Below are positions 45,339-57,151 of a stretch of DNA of 64,000 bases, one piece after another (position 1 is the first letter of the stretch; each line of letters opens with the position of its first letter). The translations under genes were made by a program, and so were the position numbers. The stretch lies in the NCBI GenBank assembly GCA_030685235.1, contig MU839113.1, positions 186,001 through 250,000 on the forward strand, given 5' to 3'. The stretch comes from Copromyces sp. CBS 386.78 (taxonomy: Eukaryota; Ascomycota; Sordariomycetes; Sordariales; Sordariaceae). The notes under the pieces were generated by a model that was given only the letters and a program-made list of their open reading frames with translations, had not been told where the DNA came from and searched no databases.

Positions 45339-46950
45339 ATGTCTGACACCAAGGATCGTAAGTTTATAATCCTCACCCCTCCTCGTCTTACTCATACGCT
45401 CCATGAAAGTATTCTAACACAATATCACAGTCTCCCTCGGGGAGAAGACCCATCATGATCCTTCAGGGTTCAGCAGCTCCGACAAGGGCGCCGAGGCCGG
45501 CCGCACCTCCTACGAAGTCGGTCCACACTCCCCCACGACCGTTGTTTCTCTTACGCCACCCGAGGGCATCACCGAGGCGGCTCTCGTGCGCAAGATCGAC
45601 CGACACATCATCCCCTTCATCATCTTCCTGTACCTTTTGGCCTTCCTGGACCGAGTCAACATCGGCAACGCCCGTTCCTTCGGCCTCGAGGCCGATCTCA
45701 AGCTGGAGAAGGTCGAATACAACACGGCCCTGACCATCTTCTTCGTGCCCTACATCATCTTCGAAATCCCCGGCAACATCCTGCTGAAGAAGTTCTCGCC
45801 CCGCGTCTGGCTCTCGGTCTGCTGCGTCGGCTTCGGTCTCGTCTCCATCTTCCAGGGCCTCGTCAAGAACTACGGCGGCCTGCTCGCCACCCGTTTCTTC
45901 CTGGGCGTCTTCGAGTGCTCCATGTTCCCGGGTTGCTTCTTCCTCTTGGCCTCTTGGTATAAGCGCGCCGACGCGCAAAAGCGATTCAGTCTCTTCTTCT
46001 CTTCCACCTCTCTGGCGGGTGCCTTCGGCGGCCTTTTGGCTTCGGCCATCGGCAAGATGGACCATCTCCAAGGCTACCGCGGCTGGCGCTGGATTTTCAT
46101 CGTGGAGGGCTGCGTCACCGTCGTAGCGGGCGTCGTCTTCTTCTTCACCTTCCCCGCCTTCCCCGAGCAGGCCCGCTTCCTCAAGCCCGCCGAGCGCGAG
46201 TACGTCCGGGCCATGTTGCAAGCCGACCACGGCCACGCGGCCGCCGAGCGCAAGATCACCCTCAAAGACGTCGGCAAAGCGCTTACCGACCACCGCATCT
46301 GGCTCGGCGGCTTCATGTATCTGGGTCTGATCGTCCCCGCCTACAGCTACGCCTACTTCTCCCCCACCATCATCGGCACCTACAACTACTCGGCCATCCA
46401 AACGCAGCTGCACTCGGTCCCGCCCTGGGCCGCCGCCTTCGGCTTCGCCATGGTCACCGCCGTCGCCTCCGACTACGTCCGCCACCGCTTCATGTTCGCG
46501 ATCCTAGGCATCGTCGTGGCCATCGCCGGTTTCGCCGTGCTCATGACCGTGCACGACCCAGCGCACGTCAACGCGCAATACGCCGCCTTGTGTCTCGTCG
46601 CCATGGGCGCCTACAGCGCCATGCCCATCATCGTGTGCTGGTTCAACATGAACCTGGGCGGACACCACCGCAAGGCCATCGGCACGGCGTGGCAGATTGC
46701 GTTTGGCAACATCGGCGGGATTATCGCTACGTACAGCTTTGTGGCGAGCGATGCCAAGAATCATTATCGCACGGGGTACGCGATTTGCGTGAGCTTTACG
46801 TGCTTGTCAGCGCTGGCGTGTTTGATGTATGCGATTAGTGTGACGATGGAGAATAAGAGGCGGGCCAAGATGCAAGGGGATGGGGGTTTGACGGAGGAGG
46901 AGAAGGCGGATTTGGGGGATTTGAATCCCGAGTTTAGGTACATGCTTTGA
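45339..46950 (+). CDS. MFS transporter, anion:cation symporter (Dal5/Tna1) family
   Basis: Two coding exons, 45339-45357 (19 nt) and 45431-46950, with a 73-bp intron (donor GTAAGT, acceptor CACAG); 512 residues. About twelve transmembrane segments follow a 75-residue polar N-terminus. The entry signature IDRHIIPFIIFLYLLAFLDR and VNIGNARSFGLE is typical of the ACS family (allantoate, nicotinate, pantothenate and other organic anions). Other matches are FFVPYIIFEIPGNILLKKF, TRFFLGVFECSMFPGCFFLL and the central loop after FPEQARFLKPAEREYV. A plasma-membrane proton-coupled carrier is expected; the substrate cannot be read from the sequence. No metabolic cluster surrounds it. The exon-2 acceptor completes a Leu codon, giving MSDTKDLSLGEKTHHD. 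Confidence 0.94.
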
Positions 46951-48120
46951 TTGATATTTGATCAAGCAAGAGACGGATGCAAAGGAAGGAGAAGGAAAGG
47001 GGCTTCCTTCCATTATTATGAATGATACCATGAGAACGACCAGACTTTATGGTCATGACGACTTTGTGTTGTTGTTTTGTCGGAGTATATATACATATAT
47101 ATATATATATACCAAGGCTCATACGTACATATATTGAGGGCTTACTACTCAACCCCTCTGATACGTTTGGCCTACTAAATGATAATGAATTTAATGATAT
47201 ACCCCACACCTAGACTACATGCTGTCTAAAACTCCTCCCGATTCTCGGTTCCAGATCGTAACTAGACGTTTTTTTCGTTGTAATTATACTATATTATCCC
47301 GTGGGTTTCCATATATCGGAGGGAGACTTATCAAATCTGTACTGGCAGGAAGATAAACCAAAAGACAAAACAAATCGGATCCAACCTCCTCCGGCGAATT
47401 ATTAACCTCCGAAAAGAGACTGACTGAGACCCCGTGATATCATCGTCCCACGTGCCTCCCATCCATTTTGGTCCCCATGTCCCGATGTCCGATGCCCGAT
47501 GTCTGTCTGTCGGTCTGTACACGGTTTCACTTCCATGTGTTGCAGTGTTCTGTGCTGTCTGTGCCTTTCGGAACATGGCGAAAAGAAAGAGTGAAAACGT
47601 GATGGGCAAAATAAAAAAGAAGTACAGTAACAGATGTGACGTGAACTTAACTTGCAGGCCCGATGTTCCGCTCCTTCTGTCCGTCCTCCAATTGTGGAAG
47701 GTTATACCAAGACATCTTCACGATGTTCCAAAAAGCCCGATCAATGGTGAGACGGTTGCCGAGTTCTCCGAGGTAGCGTATCCATGAGGATCTTGTGCCC
47801 CTTACACAATAAACAACATGGAGAGACAAGGTAAGGGTCTACACACTTGGTATTTAATCCGTTCCTGTCTGTTTTCTCCTTCGACTACGTTGTGGTAATA
47901 TGATATGGATATATATAGAGATGGTTAGACTTTTCCAATCCCCGGTGACGTCAAATCGTTAGAAATACTCCTGATGCTTTGTCAAAACAATCTGATATCC
48001 TCAAGAACCTGGGTATTCGAACAATGAAGAGAGAAAACCAGTTGCGCCCGGTACAAGAACAAAAGCAGTGTATGCTGAGTGGAAATGCAACACGCCGCCC
48101 CCATGCTCACCAAACATTAT
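46951..48120. other. Shared 3' region of the MFS gene and ota
   Basis: These 1170 bp lie between convergent genes. They include an AT dinucleotide microsatellite and AT-rich 3'-UTR-like sequence; no gene is seen. Confidence 0.55.
47086..47112. repeat. (TA)n dinucleotide microsatellite
   Basis: Run of alternating TA with one interruption (ATAC), about 135 bp beyond the MFS stop codon. Confidence 0.8.
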
Positions 48121-49598
48121 TTAATGTCCCTCGGACTTGTTAACTGTTGGGAGTTCTTGCAGGGCCTCTCCGATAGTCTTGATAGCGCCCCGTAGCTCCT
48201 CCTCGGTGATGACTAGTGGAGGAGCGAAGCGGATGATGTTGCCGTGTGTGGGTTTCGCCTAGATCTTATAGTTAGCACCATCCTGGGCATTGCGGGAGGA
48301 ATGGGAATAACTCACGAGAACACCCTTCTCCTTCAAGAGAATGCACAGATCCCAGGCTGTCCGCCCGGAAGCCGCAGACTCATCGATAACCACAGCATTC
48401 AACAGTCCCTTTCCACGCACGAGCTGTACGATAGGGGACTTGAACGCCTCCACGCCCTCCCGGAAGATTCTACCAAGCCTCTCCGCGTTTTCTACCATAC
48501 CCTCTTCCTCTACCAGCTCCAGCGCACGCAGCGATACCGCACATCCAAGCGGGTTACCGCCATATGTGGAGCCGTGTGTACCAGGCTCAATGACGAGCAT
48601 GATCTCCTTGTCGGCCAAGACAGCGCTCACAGGGTACATGCCGCCCGAAATAGCCTTGCCCAGGGTGATAATATCAGGCTTGACGTTGGCCCAGCCGGAG
48701 CAGAGCATGCGACCTGTGCGGGCAATGCCGGTTTGAATCTCGTCGCAGATAAAGAGGACGTTGTGCTTCTTGCAGAGCGCGGAGACCTTCTGGAGATAGT
48801 CGTCGTCGGGGACAACAACACCAGCCTCGCCTTGGATGGGCTCCACGATGAAGGCAGCCGTCTCCTTTCCGTGCGCCTCCAGCACTTCTTCTAGATCGGC
48901 GATGTTGTTATAGCGGATGGTCTTGCCGGTCGAGGGGGAAACGGCGCCGATTTGGGGTACGTAGGGGCCGTAGTTATCGCGCGACTCAGGATCGACGGAG
49001 AGGGAGATGGCTGTCATCTGTAGCAGCAGTTATAGTTAGAATACTGGCTTGGGCAGTTTGGCGGCAAAGTATGACTTACCGTCCGGCCGTGGAAGTTGTC
49101 AGCAGCGCTGAACACCAGGGCCTTGTCATGTGGCACGCCCTTGACCTTGTACGCCCACTTTCTCGCAATCTTGATGGCTGTCTCGACCGCCTCGGCGCCA
49201 GTGTTCATGGGCAAGACCATGTCGTAACCAAACACAGAGCGGACCTTTGCGGCCCAGACGGGGAACACATCGTTGTGGAAAGCGCGGGAGCTCAGGGTTA
49301 GGCGCGAAGCCTGCTCTGTAAGGGCCTTGACTAGCTCTGGGTGGCAATGGCCTTGGTTTACGGCGCTGTAGGCGGATAGGAAGTCCAGGTAGTGCTTGCC
49401 CTCGGGATCCCACACATGAACGCCCTGAGCCTTTGCAAAGACGACGGGGAGCGGGTGGTAGTTGTGAGCAGCATACTCGTTCTCGGCGGCGATGGCAACG
49501 TTGGTCGCGGCAGCGTGGTACTTGTCCGAGCCGGTGATGAGATGGTCGAGCGAGAGGGTAGAACCACCGTTCGAAGGAGCATCATCGTGTGGCGCCAT
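48121..49598 (-). CDS. ota: Ornithine aminotransferase
   Basis: Three coding exons: 49080-49598, 48316-49017 and 48121-48258, with introns of 62 and 57 bp, all in phase 0; 452 residues. It is a class III PLP aminotransferase: [38 protein letters not shown], the PLP aspartate in [15 protein letters not shown] and the Schiff-base lysine K294 in [13 protein letters not shown]. It converts ornithine and 2-oxoglutarate to glutamate-5-semialdehyde and glutamate, linking arginine breakdown to proline. No mitochondrial presequence is visible; the fungal enzyme is cytosolic. The exon joins read [22 protein letters not shown] and [19 protein letters not shown], both matching the family. Without the third exon the C-terminus would be wrong, since the second exon runs on into the intron. 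Confidence 0.97.
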
Positions 49599-50257
49599 GG
49601 TAGTTGTGATTTGGTCTTGGAGGATAGCTAACGGTGGGCAGGCAGGATGGCTGAAGAGGTGTAAGAAGTAGGAGGACTCGAAATGAAAGATTCAGATGGC
49701 AGTAGAAGAGGGTGACTGGGAAAAAAAGAGAAAACTTGGAAGAATTGGAGAAGGAGATGACAAGACAAAGGGGAGTTTTGAGGCAAGTCAGCGTGGAAGG
49801 TATAGCCAGGTAGGTAGTACTCGTCTTGTAATGCAAACGCGGACAATGAGTATACTCCACAAGACATTGATCGCTTGCAGAACATGACATCCGCCAACCC
49901 TCCACGTGGACAGCCCCGCCGCCGTGCTGGATGCAAGCCGAAGGAAGCCGCTTTACCACTTCAGTTCCCTCAAATATATTCCGCTTAAGGAGACCGGACC
50001 CTCCATAACGGAAGAGCGGCTCCAGTCTGCAAGGTTCCCCTCGCCATTATCGGTGCTGTCACGGAGGGACTCCGATAACCATGACACTAGAATAGCCAAT
50101 CAATGCCCCGCTGATTACCGTGCTCCGTGATAGGGCTGGTAGCTGGTTGCTTCAGGGGAACACCTCTACGGCCCCTGGAATGTGCCTTACAGGTAACAAT
50201 CAACACATGCATGACAGAAGTATCTTGGCATCAAGCCCAATACTCTCCGATTTCAAC
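49599..50257. other. Divergent upstream region of ota and GPI10
   Basis: These 659 bp carry two promoters. No TGASTCA site is present, in contrast to trp-1. In-frame start codons upstream of the chosen GPI10 ATG exist at 50180 and 50207. Confidence 0.5.
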
Positions 50258-52294
50258 ATGTCTGATGAACCGGCCATAAAGACGCAGAAAGCACCACCCG
50301 TCGCGGTGCCTCCAGTACCACTAACAAAACCTCACCGGCATGTTGTCTCTGCACAGATCAAAGATGTCCTCACCTTGCTCCTCGTCTTTCGCTTCATCAA
50401 TGCCATCGTTCTCCGAACCTTCTTCCAGCCAGACGAGTATTTCCAAGCTCTCGAGCCGGCATGGAACATGGCCTTTGGAGACCAGAGCGGTGCATGGTTG
50501 ACCTGGGAATGGCAACATCAGCTTCGCTCCTCTCTTCATCCTGCCATCTTTGGTGTGGCATACAAGGTCGCCCATTGGTCATTGTCCAGTTTCTTTCCCC
50601 CGTCTTTCGAAACGTTTCTTCTCGAAGCCTTACCCAAGCTCATCCAGTCCGTCTTTGCCGCCCTGGGTGACTTCTATACTTGGCAACTGGCAACCTCCAT
50701 CTTTGGAGATGAGAGCAACATCCCATGGACTGCTGTAAGTCGTATGCCCTTGTATCATATCATATGTCTCGGACAACTTGTTGACTCTCGACTCTAGCTC
50801 TGGATGACCGTTCTCAACCCCTGGCAATGGTATTGCTCCACGAGGACCTTTTCGAACTCCTTGGAGACCACCTTGACCATTGCCGCCCTCTACTACTGGC
50901 CCTGGGATCTTCTTCAGGATGCCAAATCCAACAAGCAGGAGCCTCTGCAGGCCAAAGGCAACCTGGGTAGCCTCCGGGCCTCGCTTATTCTTGCTGCCGT
51001 TGCCGTCTTGCTACGCCCAACCAACTTGCTCATTTGGCTTGGAGTCCTTACCCTCGCCGTCACACGCTTGACACTTGATGGAGAGTCTCCCATCAAGACA
51101 TCAACATTGCTTGTCCTCGCCAGAGAGATCATTGTTTGTGGCAGTGCAGCCCTCTCCGTATCGCTCGTCTCGGACCGCCTCTACTTTGGCTTCTGGACCT
51201 TCCCGCCCTACAAATGGCTGCATTTCAACATCTCTCAGTCCCTCGCCGTCTTTTACGGCCACATGCCATGGCACTACTACCTCTCTCAGGGAATTCCCCT
51301 GCTCACGACTACCTTCCTCCCCTTTGCGCTCGTTGGCTTGTACAAGTCGACTTCGTCTTCCAAGGCACTTACGACACTCCAGTCCAACATCCTCAAGACG
51401 CTTTCCTTCGCCGTCTTGTCCATGGTCGGCACCCTCTCCATCATCTCTCACAAGGAAGTCCGCTTCATCTATCCTCTTCTCCCCATCTTACACATCCTAG
51501 CCGCTCCCTACGTCTTCAACTTCTTCACCGTCCCAGCAGCAGCAGCAACACCAACACCAGCAACCACAGCCCCAGCCGAAGGCACCACCACCTCAACAAC
51601 AACAACAACAACCGCCACCGTAACCCTCCGCCACAAAATCTCCCTCGCCAACTTGTTGTCCATCAACCTCCTCCTAGCCACCTACCTCTCCATCTTCCAC
51701 CAATCCGCCGCCGTTTCGGTCACGACCTTTCTCCGCACCGAATTCGAGCGCATCCACCCGGACTCGCTGTCCCTCGACTCTGGGGAACCAATTCCCAAAC
51801 AAGAACTCTTCGCCCTCTTCCTCACCCCCTGCCACTCCACCCCCTGGCGCTCGCACCTCGCCTACCCGGCTTTACGGGCCAGGGCATTGACTTGCGAGCC
51901 GCCTTTGCATACGGCGCCGGGCAGTGTTGAACGACAAGAGTATCTGGATGAGGCGGACCGGTTTTATAAGAAGAAAGGGGAGGATGGGTTGTACGGTGTG
52001 GACTTTTTGAGGGAGGAGATGTGGGGCGGTGGTCATCTTACAAGTGGTGGCCAAGGACAGGAGGAGATCCCAAGGTATATCATCGGGTTTGAAGGCATCG
52101 AGGAGGTGTTGAACAAGTTCTTTGAACAAGACAAAAGGGGAAGGGAGTTGGGTGTTGAACTGAAAAAGGTTTGGAGTGGGTGGAATGGAGCGTTTAATGA
52201 GGATTGGAGGAGGAGCGGGAGGTTGGTTGTTTGGGATACCGGGGTTTATGAGGGTGTTGAGGAAGTGAAGAATATTTTTTCTGCTTTTGCGTAG
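50258..52294 (+). CDS. gpi10: GPI mannosyltransferase 3 (GPI10/PIG-B), GT22 family
   Basis: Two coding exons, 50258-50734 and 50798-52294, with a 63-bp intron (donor GTAAGT, acceptor TCTAG); 657 residues. It is a polytopic ER membrane protein. The first luminal loop carries the GT22 acidic motif in RTFFQPDEYFQALEPAWNMAFG. Family segments SGAWLTWEWQHQLRSSLHPA, then NPWQWYCSTRTFSNSLETTL and SHKEVRFIYPLLPILH follow. The enzyme adds the third mannose to the GPI anchor precursor from dolichol-phosphate mannose. A Thr/Ala-rich insertion encoded by ACA/CCA repeats (about residues 405-435) sits in a loop. The start MSDEPAIKTQ was chosen for its context (caacATGtc) and because the upstream in-frame residues look random; ATGs at 50180 and 50207 remain possible. 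Confidence 0.94.
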
Positions 52295-52790
52295 GAGTCT
52301 AGACTAGGTCTGAGTGAGGGGATAGTTCTAGGTTTCGAGAGAGAGAGCGAGCAAGGTGTAAGATAAGGTGGGTAAGTTGTTGGGATGGTTTAGAAAAGAA
52401 GTACATTCTAATTAGGAAAGGAAGGTAAAAAGAAAACTATGGTACACGTTCGGGGTATGCCAAAAAAGAAGGCAAGTAATGTAACAACGAAAATGAAACA
52501 GAAAAGTCTGAAAGAAAACATATATATACAGTGAAATTGAGGAACTGACCGAGTATATCTGGAAAGCATCACCCAGGCCAAGATCAATCCTCTCTCCATC
52601 TTCCACCCTTTAAAGTCTCACAGTGGGTATCTCATCCAATCTTAGTCTCTCCTCCCTCCACTGCCTTTTGTGTTTCCTTCTCCATATGTCTTTCCCATTC
52701 CTTTCCTCCCGTCCATCCCTTCTTCCTCTCAATTTTTTTTCTTTTTTTTTCTTTTTTTTTCTTCTCTTTCCAATTGTCTTTCCTCCCAAC
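52295..52790. other. Shared 3' region of GPI10 and the secreted-protein gene
   Basis: These 496 bp lie between convergent stops, with short GA repeats near 52338 and a long pyrimidine tract described separately. No gene. Confidence 0.55.
52640..52785. repeat. Long pyrimidine tract with three T-homopolymer blocks
   Basis: The plus strand is almost wholly C and T over about 145 bp, ending with three runs of 8-10 T separated by single C. On the transcribed minus strand this is a purine-rich tract just after the stop of the secreted-protein gene. Confidence 0.6.
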
Positions 52791-53303
52791 TCACGTCAAA
52801 ACAGGATTATCATCCTCATTCCCATAGTACGTAGGCACGTGGCAGCACGACGCCTTCAGCGTGCACGGTCCCCCGGGGTACTTGTCCCCAGGCGGGTCGC
52901 ACCCATGCTTTCCCTTCTTCATGTTAGCCCGGTTGATGGCGTAGATATTGCCGTTTTCGCACAGGCAGACGGAGGGGACGCAGTTATGGGGGTCGGCCCT
53001 GTTTGATGAAAGAGAAAAGGTTAGGTTAGTGGGTGGATGGACCGACATGCTTGTGGGTACCGGGTAAGTTTGCAAGACCCTCCATAGACTATGAACAAAA
53101 GGGAGGAGGGATGATACATACCAATATTTACATTGACTTTTCGTAGTACCGTACCTCCCCTCCAGCATGTGGCGTGCCACTATGCTCTGGATGAGTTTAT
53201 CATCAGTAGGATGGGCTGATACTCTTCCTGTTCCTGTTCCTGTGATGGCGCCGATGACGATGCTAGCGGCTACAAGAACGGTGTTGACTACGAACCTCAT
53301 CAT
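52791..53303 (-). CDS. Small secreted cysteine-rich protein
   Basis: Preferred model: exons 53122-53303 and 52791-52998 with a 123-bp intron (donor GTATGT, branch CTAAC, acceptor ACAG); 129 residues. It has an N-terminal signal peptide (about residues 1-30, ending RVSA before HPTDD). The mature part has eight cysteines, including adjacent Cys near the C-terminus: CKYWADPHNCVPSVCLC, then HGC, GPC and SCC. I know no family for it. Secretion to the medium or wall is inferred. The intron length is a multiple of three and contains no stop, so an unspliced 170-residue form is also possible. The signal peptide, even cysteine spacing and good splice signals favour the spliced form. It could be an effector-like or cell-surface protein, but nothing in the neighbourhood says which. 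Confidence 0.78.
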   Translation of the reverse strand: MMRFVVNTVLVAASIVIGAITGTGTGRVSAHPTDDKLIQSIVARHMLEGRYGTTKSQCKYWYVSSLLPFVHSLWRVLQTYPVPTSMSVHPPTNLTFSLSSNRADPHNCVPSVCLCENGNIYAINRANMKKGKHGCDPPGDKYPGGPCTLKASCCHVPTYYGNEDDNPVLT

Positions 53304-53360
53304 CGAGGCCGAGTTCTGACTCGACGCTTATTTGAAATCAAGATGCTGAATAGGTGCTTT

Positions 53361-53405
53361 GTCGTCGTCGTCGTCGTCGTTGTCGTTGTTGTTGTTTTTG
53401 TTGTT
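53361..53405. repeat. (GTC/GTT)n trinucleotide tract
   Basis: Imperfect trinucleotide run that lies 58 bp upstream of the secreted-protein ATG, on the minus strand a GAC/AAC repeat probably in the leader. Confidence 0.75.
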
Positions 53406-53564
53406 ATCTCTTCTTCTTCCTCCCTTGCGCTATTGCCTTGTGTCTTGGTATCCCAATGTGCGCAAGTGTGTGTCTCTTAACTGTCGAGTGTCTCGAGTGG
53501 ACAGTGGACAAAACTGTATAGAGTTGATCGGAGAAACTTCCAGGAGTTACAGAACCGGCTGTTG

Positions 53565-53580
53565 AAAAAAAAAAAAAAAA
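53565..53580 (+). repeat. A homopolymer (16 nt)
   Basis: Uninterrupted A run in intergenic DNA followed by CCCGGG. Confidence 0.7.
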
Positions 53581-56375
53581 CCCGGGTGGGAGGGAGTGCC
53601 AAAAGTCTCTTTATATCTTCCAAAGAAGTGATGAATAAACGATAGCACGTGGCGCCTCGCGCGGCTGAATAGCCTGGTTGGGTTGCCTACTTCGACGGGG
53701 TTCTTGGAGTGAAGGAAAATCGGGTATGATTTGGTGTTATAGAGGAAATGTTGCGGGTTACAAGGTAGCTCCGAAGACTTTTTTTTCCCTTGATGATAAC
53801 GGTGCAAAATCATGTATGAATGGTCAACGGACAAGCATAGAGACATAGGTAGACAAACTGCTGGATGGGACCTGGAATGAGGGAGTCACTAGACAAGGGG
53901 CAGGTTCAAAGAGAAACTGAAAGACGGCACACACCAGGCACGGCTTTGATCAAACCCAACTCCTGACTGACCATGGGACCAGGGGAGTTTCTTTGTCTAG
54001 TCATCGTGGCACAACAATGAATCTTTCTTTGTTGGTCCCCTGATCACATCCGCCGCTGTGTGGAATGGCTTTACTTTTGGCAAACTCAAGCGCCGAGAAA
54101 CATTCAAAGGCAGAAGACAATCCCAAGTTAGAACTTATCTATTCACCGGTCTTGATATTGTGTCCTCTCTTCCCATGGGTGTTCATCCGGTGGATCAGAG
54201 GACCACACCCGGAACAACATCGTGTCTTGGGAGTTGTAAGTGTTGAGCTTCGGTCAGCTCGGACGGGTGAAGAAGGATGGTTGATTGATCGCCTTTGATG
54301 TGAATGTAGGTGTGATGGAGAACGAGTCTACCTATCCAAGCTGCGCATGATTTCGCCTATTTTGTGTGTGCGTTTTCATTGCAACTGCCCAAAACCTGAA
54401 TTGGCTTCAAAGGTATTCCATCCAGGTGAGGCAGGAACCACCGAGCATCTCGACCGCTTCGCTCTTTCCCACTTGCTCTCCATCGGTCCTTCCCACTTGT
54501 ATACCCTCCGACTGTTAATTTGCCCAAGGAACGACTCGAAGGCCCGACTCGCGACTTCGATGTTTGAATCTAAATCGCAGATGCCATAGTTCAGATCTTA
54601 ATCTGAGGTAACTGTCGGACTTACCCAGGGGCATCAGACAGCAATTAGATGGTAGAGTACCTCACAGGCCAAGAAAACGCCGAGATACCTGAGTCTTTAT
54701 ATATGTTGATGTTCACCATCCAGGCGATATCATCATCAACATTACATCAACCAATAGGCTCAAGGCCATGAAGCCATCACCACCGACCTCCCTTGCATTC
54801 TGCCCCCTCAAAGCGGTTGATCTTTGTCGAGTGTCCACGGAGCATAACACTTGTCCATTGTGACACGAGTCTTTGTTGGCTGGCATTGTTTGGCTGAGGG
54901 ATGGATTCTAAAAGGCCGATGGAAGTTTCCTTTAATCGTACACGACTGTCTCTGTTAGATTGTGTGCTTATTATATGGATTTTCAGGTTAAGGAACTTTA
55001 TGGCCATCTCGAACATGAGTTTTCCCAAGAAGCCAGACGATTTTCCTGTTACCATGTCCTCCGACTGCGGAGCCTGTTTGCAACCAGACATGAAAATGAA
55101 TTGGTCCAGTGGTGTGTGTGTCGTGTCAGATCCCACCGAGGGTGGTCCGAGTGTGAGGTCTCGTAATATATACATACTGTGTTGTTCTGTTCAACCTGTT
55201 AAAAGCTGAGGTCTCTTGTCGGAGCACGACTAACTGATTTGTCCTCGATTGGTGGAGATGATAGTTGATTGATAGGACCCTTGAGTACATAGTAAGCTCA
55301 TGTCGTCGCCTCCATGACAAATGGTAGTAATGACCGTTGCACCAGTTGACTGCGGTCATGTTAAGACTGTAGATCTGCCATGGACCGCACCTCAAGACCA
55401 CCTCATCCGGCCTGCTACCCACCTACAGACCTATCGACGTGGTGAGTAATTCACAAGTACACTTGTACCTCACCGGGAATCACTATTACGCCATCACTTG
55501 CGGCATCCATCCCAGAGATCTCGTAGTGTGTAGGAGGTCAGGTCAGGTGATGACTGAACCCCTGGGGCACAGAACCCAGCTCTTGAAACACCCGAGAACA
55601 AGGATGAGGCTGTGAAATGTGATTGAATCGCATGATTGATCAAGCATAGCATAAAGCCTAGGCACAGAGCCGTCATGCACCATCATACGTACCTGAATGA
55701 GGTGCTGAGGTACCTACCGTACACGCGAAGGTGCATGACACCAGACGGCTTCAGCGAACAGGTTCACTCACTCACTCCCTCTTTCACTTCTCCACACACC
55801 TTGAAACGGCCGTTTGTTTGTCGTTATCAAGTTTCGTCACCGCTTTCTCTTCTTCCGGTGAGTGGCTGGGCTGAAGTGGTGTGGGCGGCAGCGGCGGCGG
55901 CACCGCGGGTAGTGGCTTTCTAGAACTTCCTCATCCGCATCAGAGAAGACCCATGGGCGGGGGCGGGGGCGTAAAATTTCAAAGGGTGTTTTGGAACGCA
56001 TTATCGTGGGCCACCAAGGACGGAGAGTCTCGCGGTTTACGAATCGGGCTGTTGTTGCTTGGTTCTCACCGGGATTTGTGTTTGGATTTCGACATTTACC
56101 TACCATAAAACTGAATGTAGAAACAAGTCAGATTTAAAGACTCGTGGGATTCAACAAAGGTGATTGGAAGAGGCGATGATGGTTTTGTTTCCGTACACTT
56201 TTGTTTAGGTGTCTCTTAGTGGTCATGTAGTGTCTGTCCATTTATGGACGTGATGATTGATGACTGTGACAGTCCGGACTTACAATCATCCAACGGCGAA
56301 CACAGAAAGGGGACGACGGGAAGGAGAACAGCGAATCTGCCTGGTCCCGTACTCCCGTCACAATAGAGATGGCGG

Positions 56376-56402
56376 GCTGCTTGCTTGCTTGCTTGCTTGC
56401 TG
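56376..56402. repeat. (GCTT)n tetranucleotide microsatellite
   Basis: About six GCTT units in tandem in intergenic DNA. Confidence 0.8.
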
Positions 56403-57151
56403 CCACACAGCACCAAACTGTGGGGGAGTGACGAGGTGGGTAGGTTGCCTGTTGCCAAACAGAGTGGGTGGTTACACCAAACACAAGTAGGGTCCTTACC
56501 TCCAGAACTCCAGAACCGTTTCCTTCCCCTCATCTCGTCGTTGTTTGTTGTCCTATCGGAATCCGTCCATTTGCACATGGTCAACATCGTGTAGCAGCCC
56601 AATGACCCAGCCCCCCTTGTATGAAGATTTTGGATCAAGAGTCGAGGCTGCCTATGTATTTTTGCGCTTGATGATGATGTGAAGTTTGGTTCGAACCGAG
56701 TGGGTCAAGCAGGACGTATGTACATACTGATGCTTGCTGATGCAGGCCACTAGGCCACTGCACCATGGGAGCAGGGGAAGCCTGGAAATCGCAAGGCAGA
56801 AAGGCAGGAACCGCGCGTTTGCGTTGAAGGAAAATGGTATCGAAAAGAACGAAGACTGCGCATATTATGGGCAAGAAGACATTTCCTGATGATTGGCGAT
56901 GGATGTTGACTTTTGGACAGTGGCGGCCGGGGAAATCTGGAAGTGCCTCAAATACTGTTTGGTTGCCTACAACATCAAATAGGGTTTAGCGCGTGGGGAA
57001 GAAGGAGATCTGGGGAAGCCCGCTTGTCAATGTCGTGTCGTTCTTCATAGGGTCAGTCAGAGTTCAACATGACAGACTAATTATCAAAATTGTTAACGCG
57101 TTACAGCCGACGTAACCGCTCAACTCCTGTGTAGCGCCGCGGTAAACGCAA

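Larger units (their letters stand above)
53304..57151. other. Gene-free interval, first part
   Basis: 3.8 kb without a convincing gene; open frames are at most about 140 codons and overlap in several frames. Features seen are the (GTC/GTT)n tract, an A homopolymer at 53565-53580 and a (GCTT)n repeat. The part beside 53304 should be the promoter of the secreted-protein gene. Confidence 0.55.
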
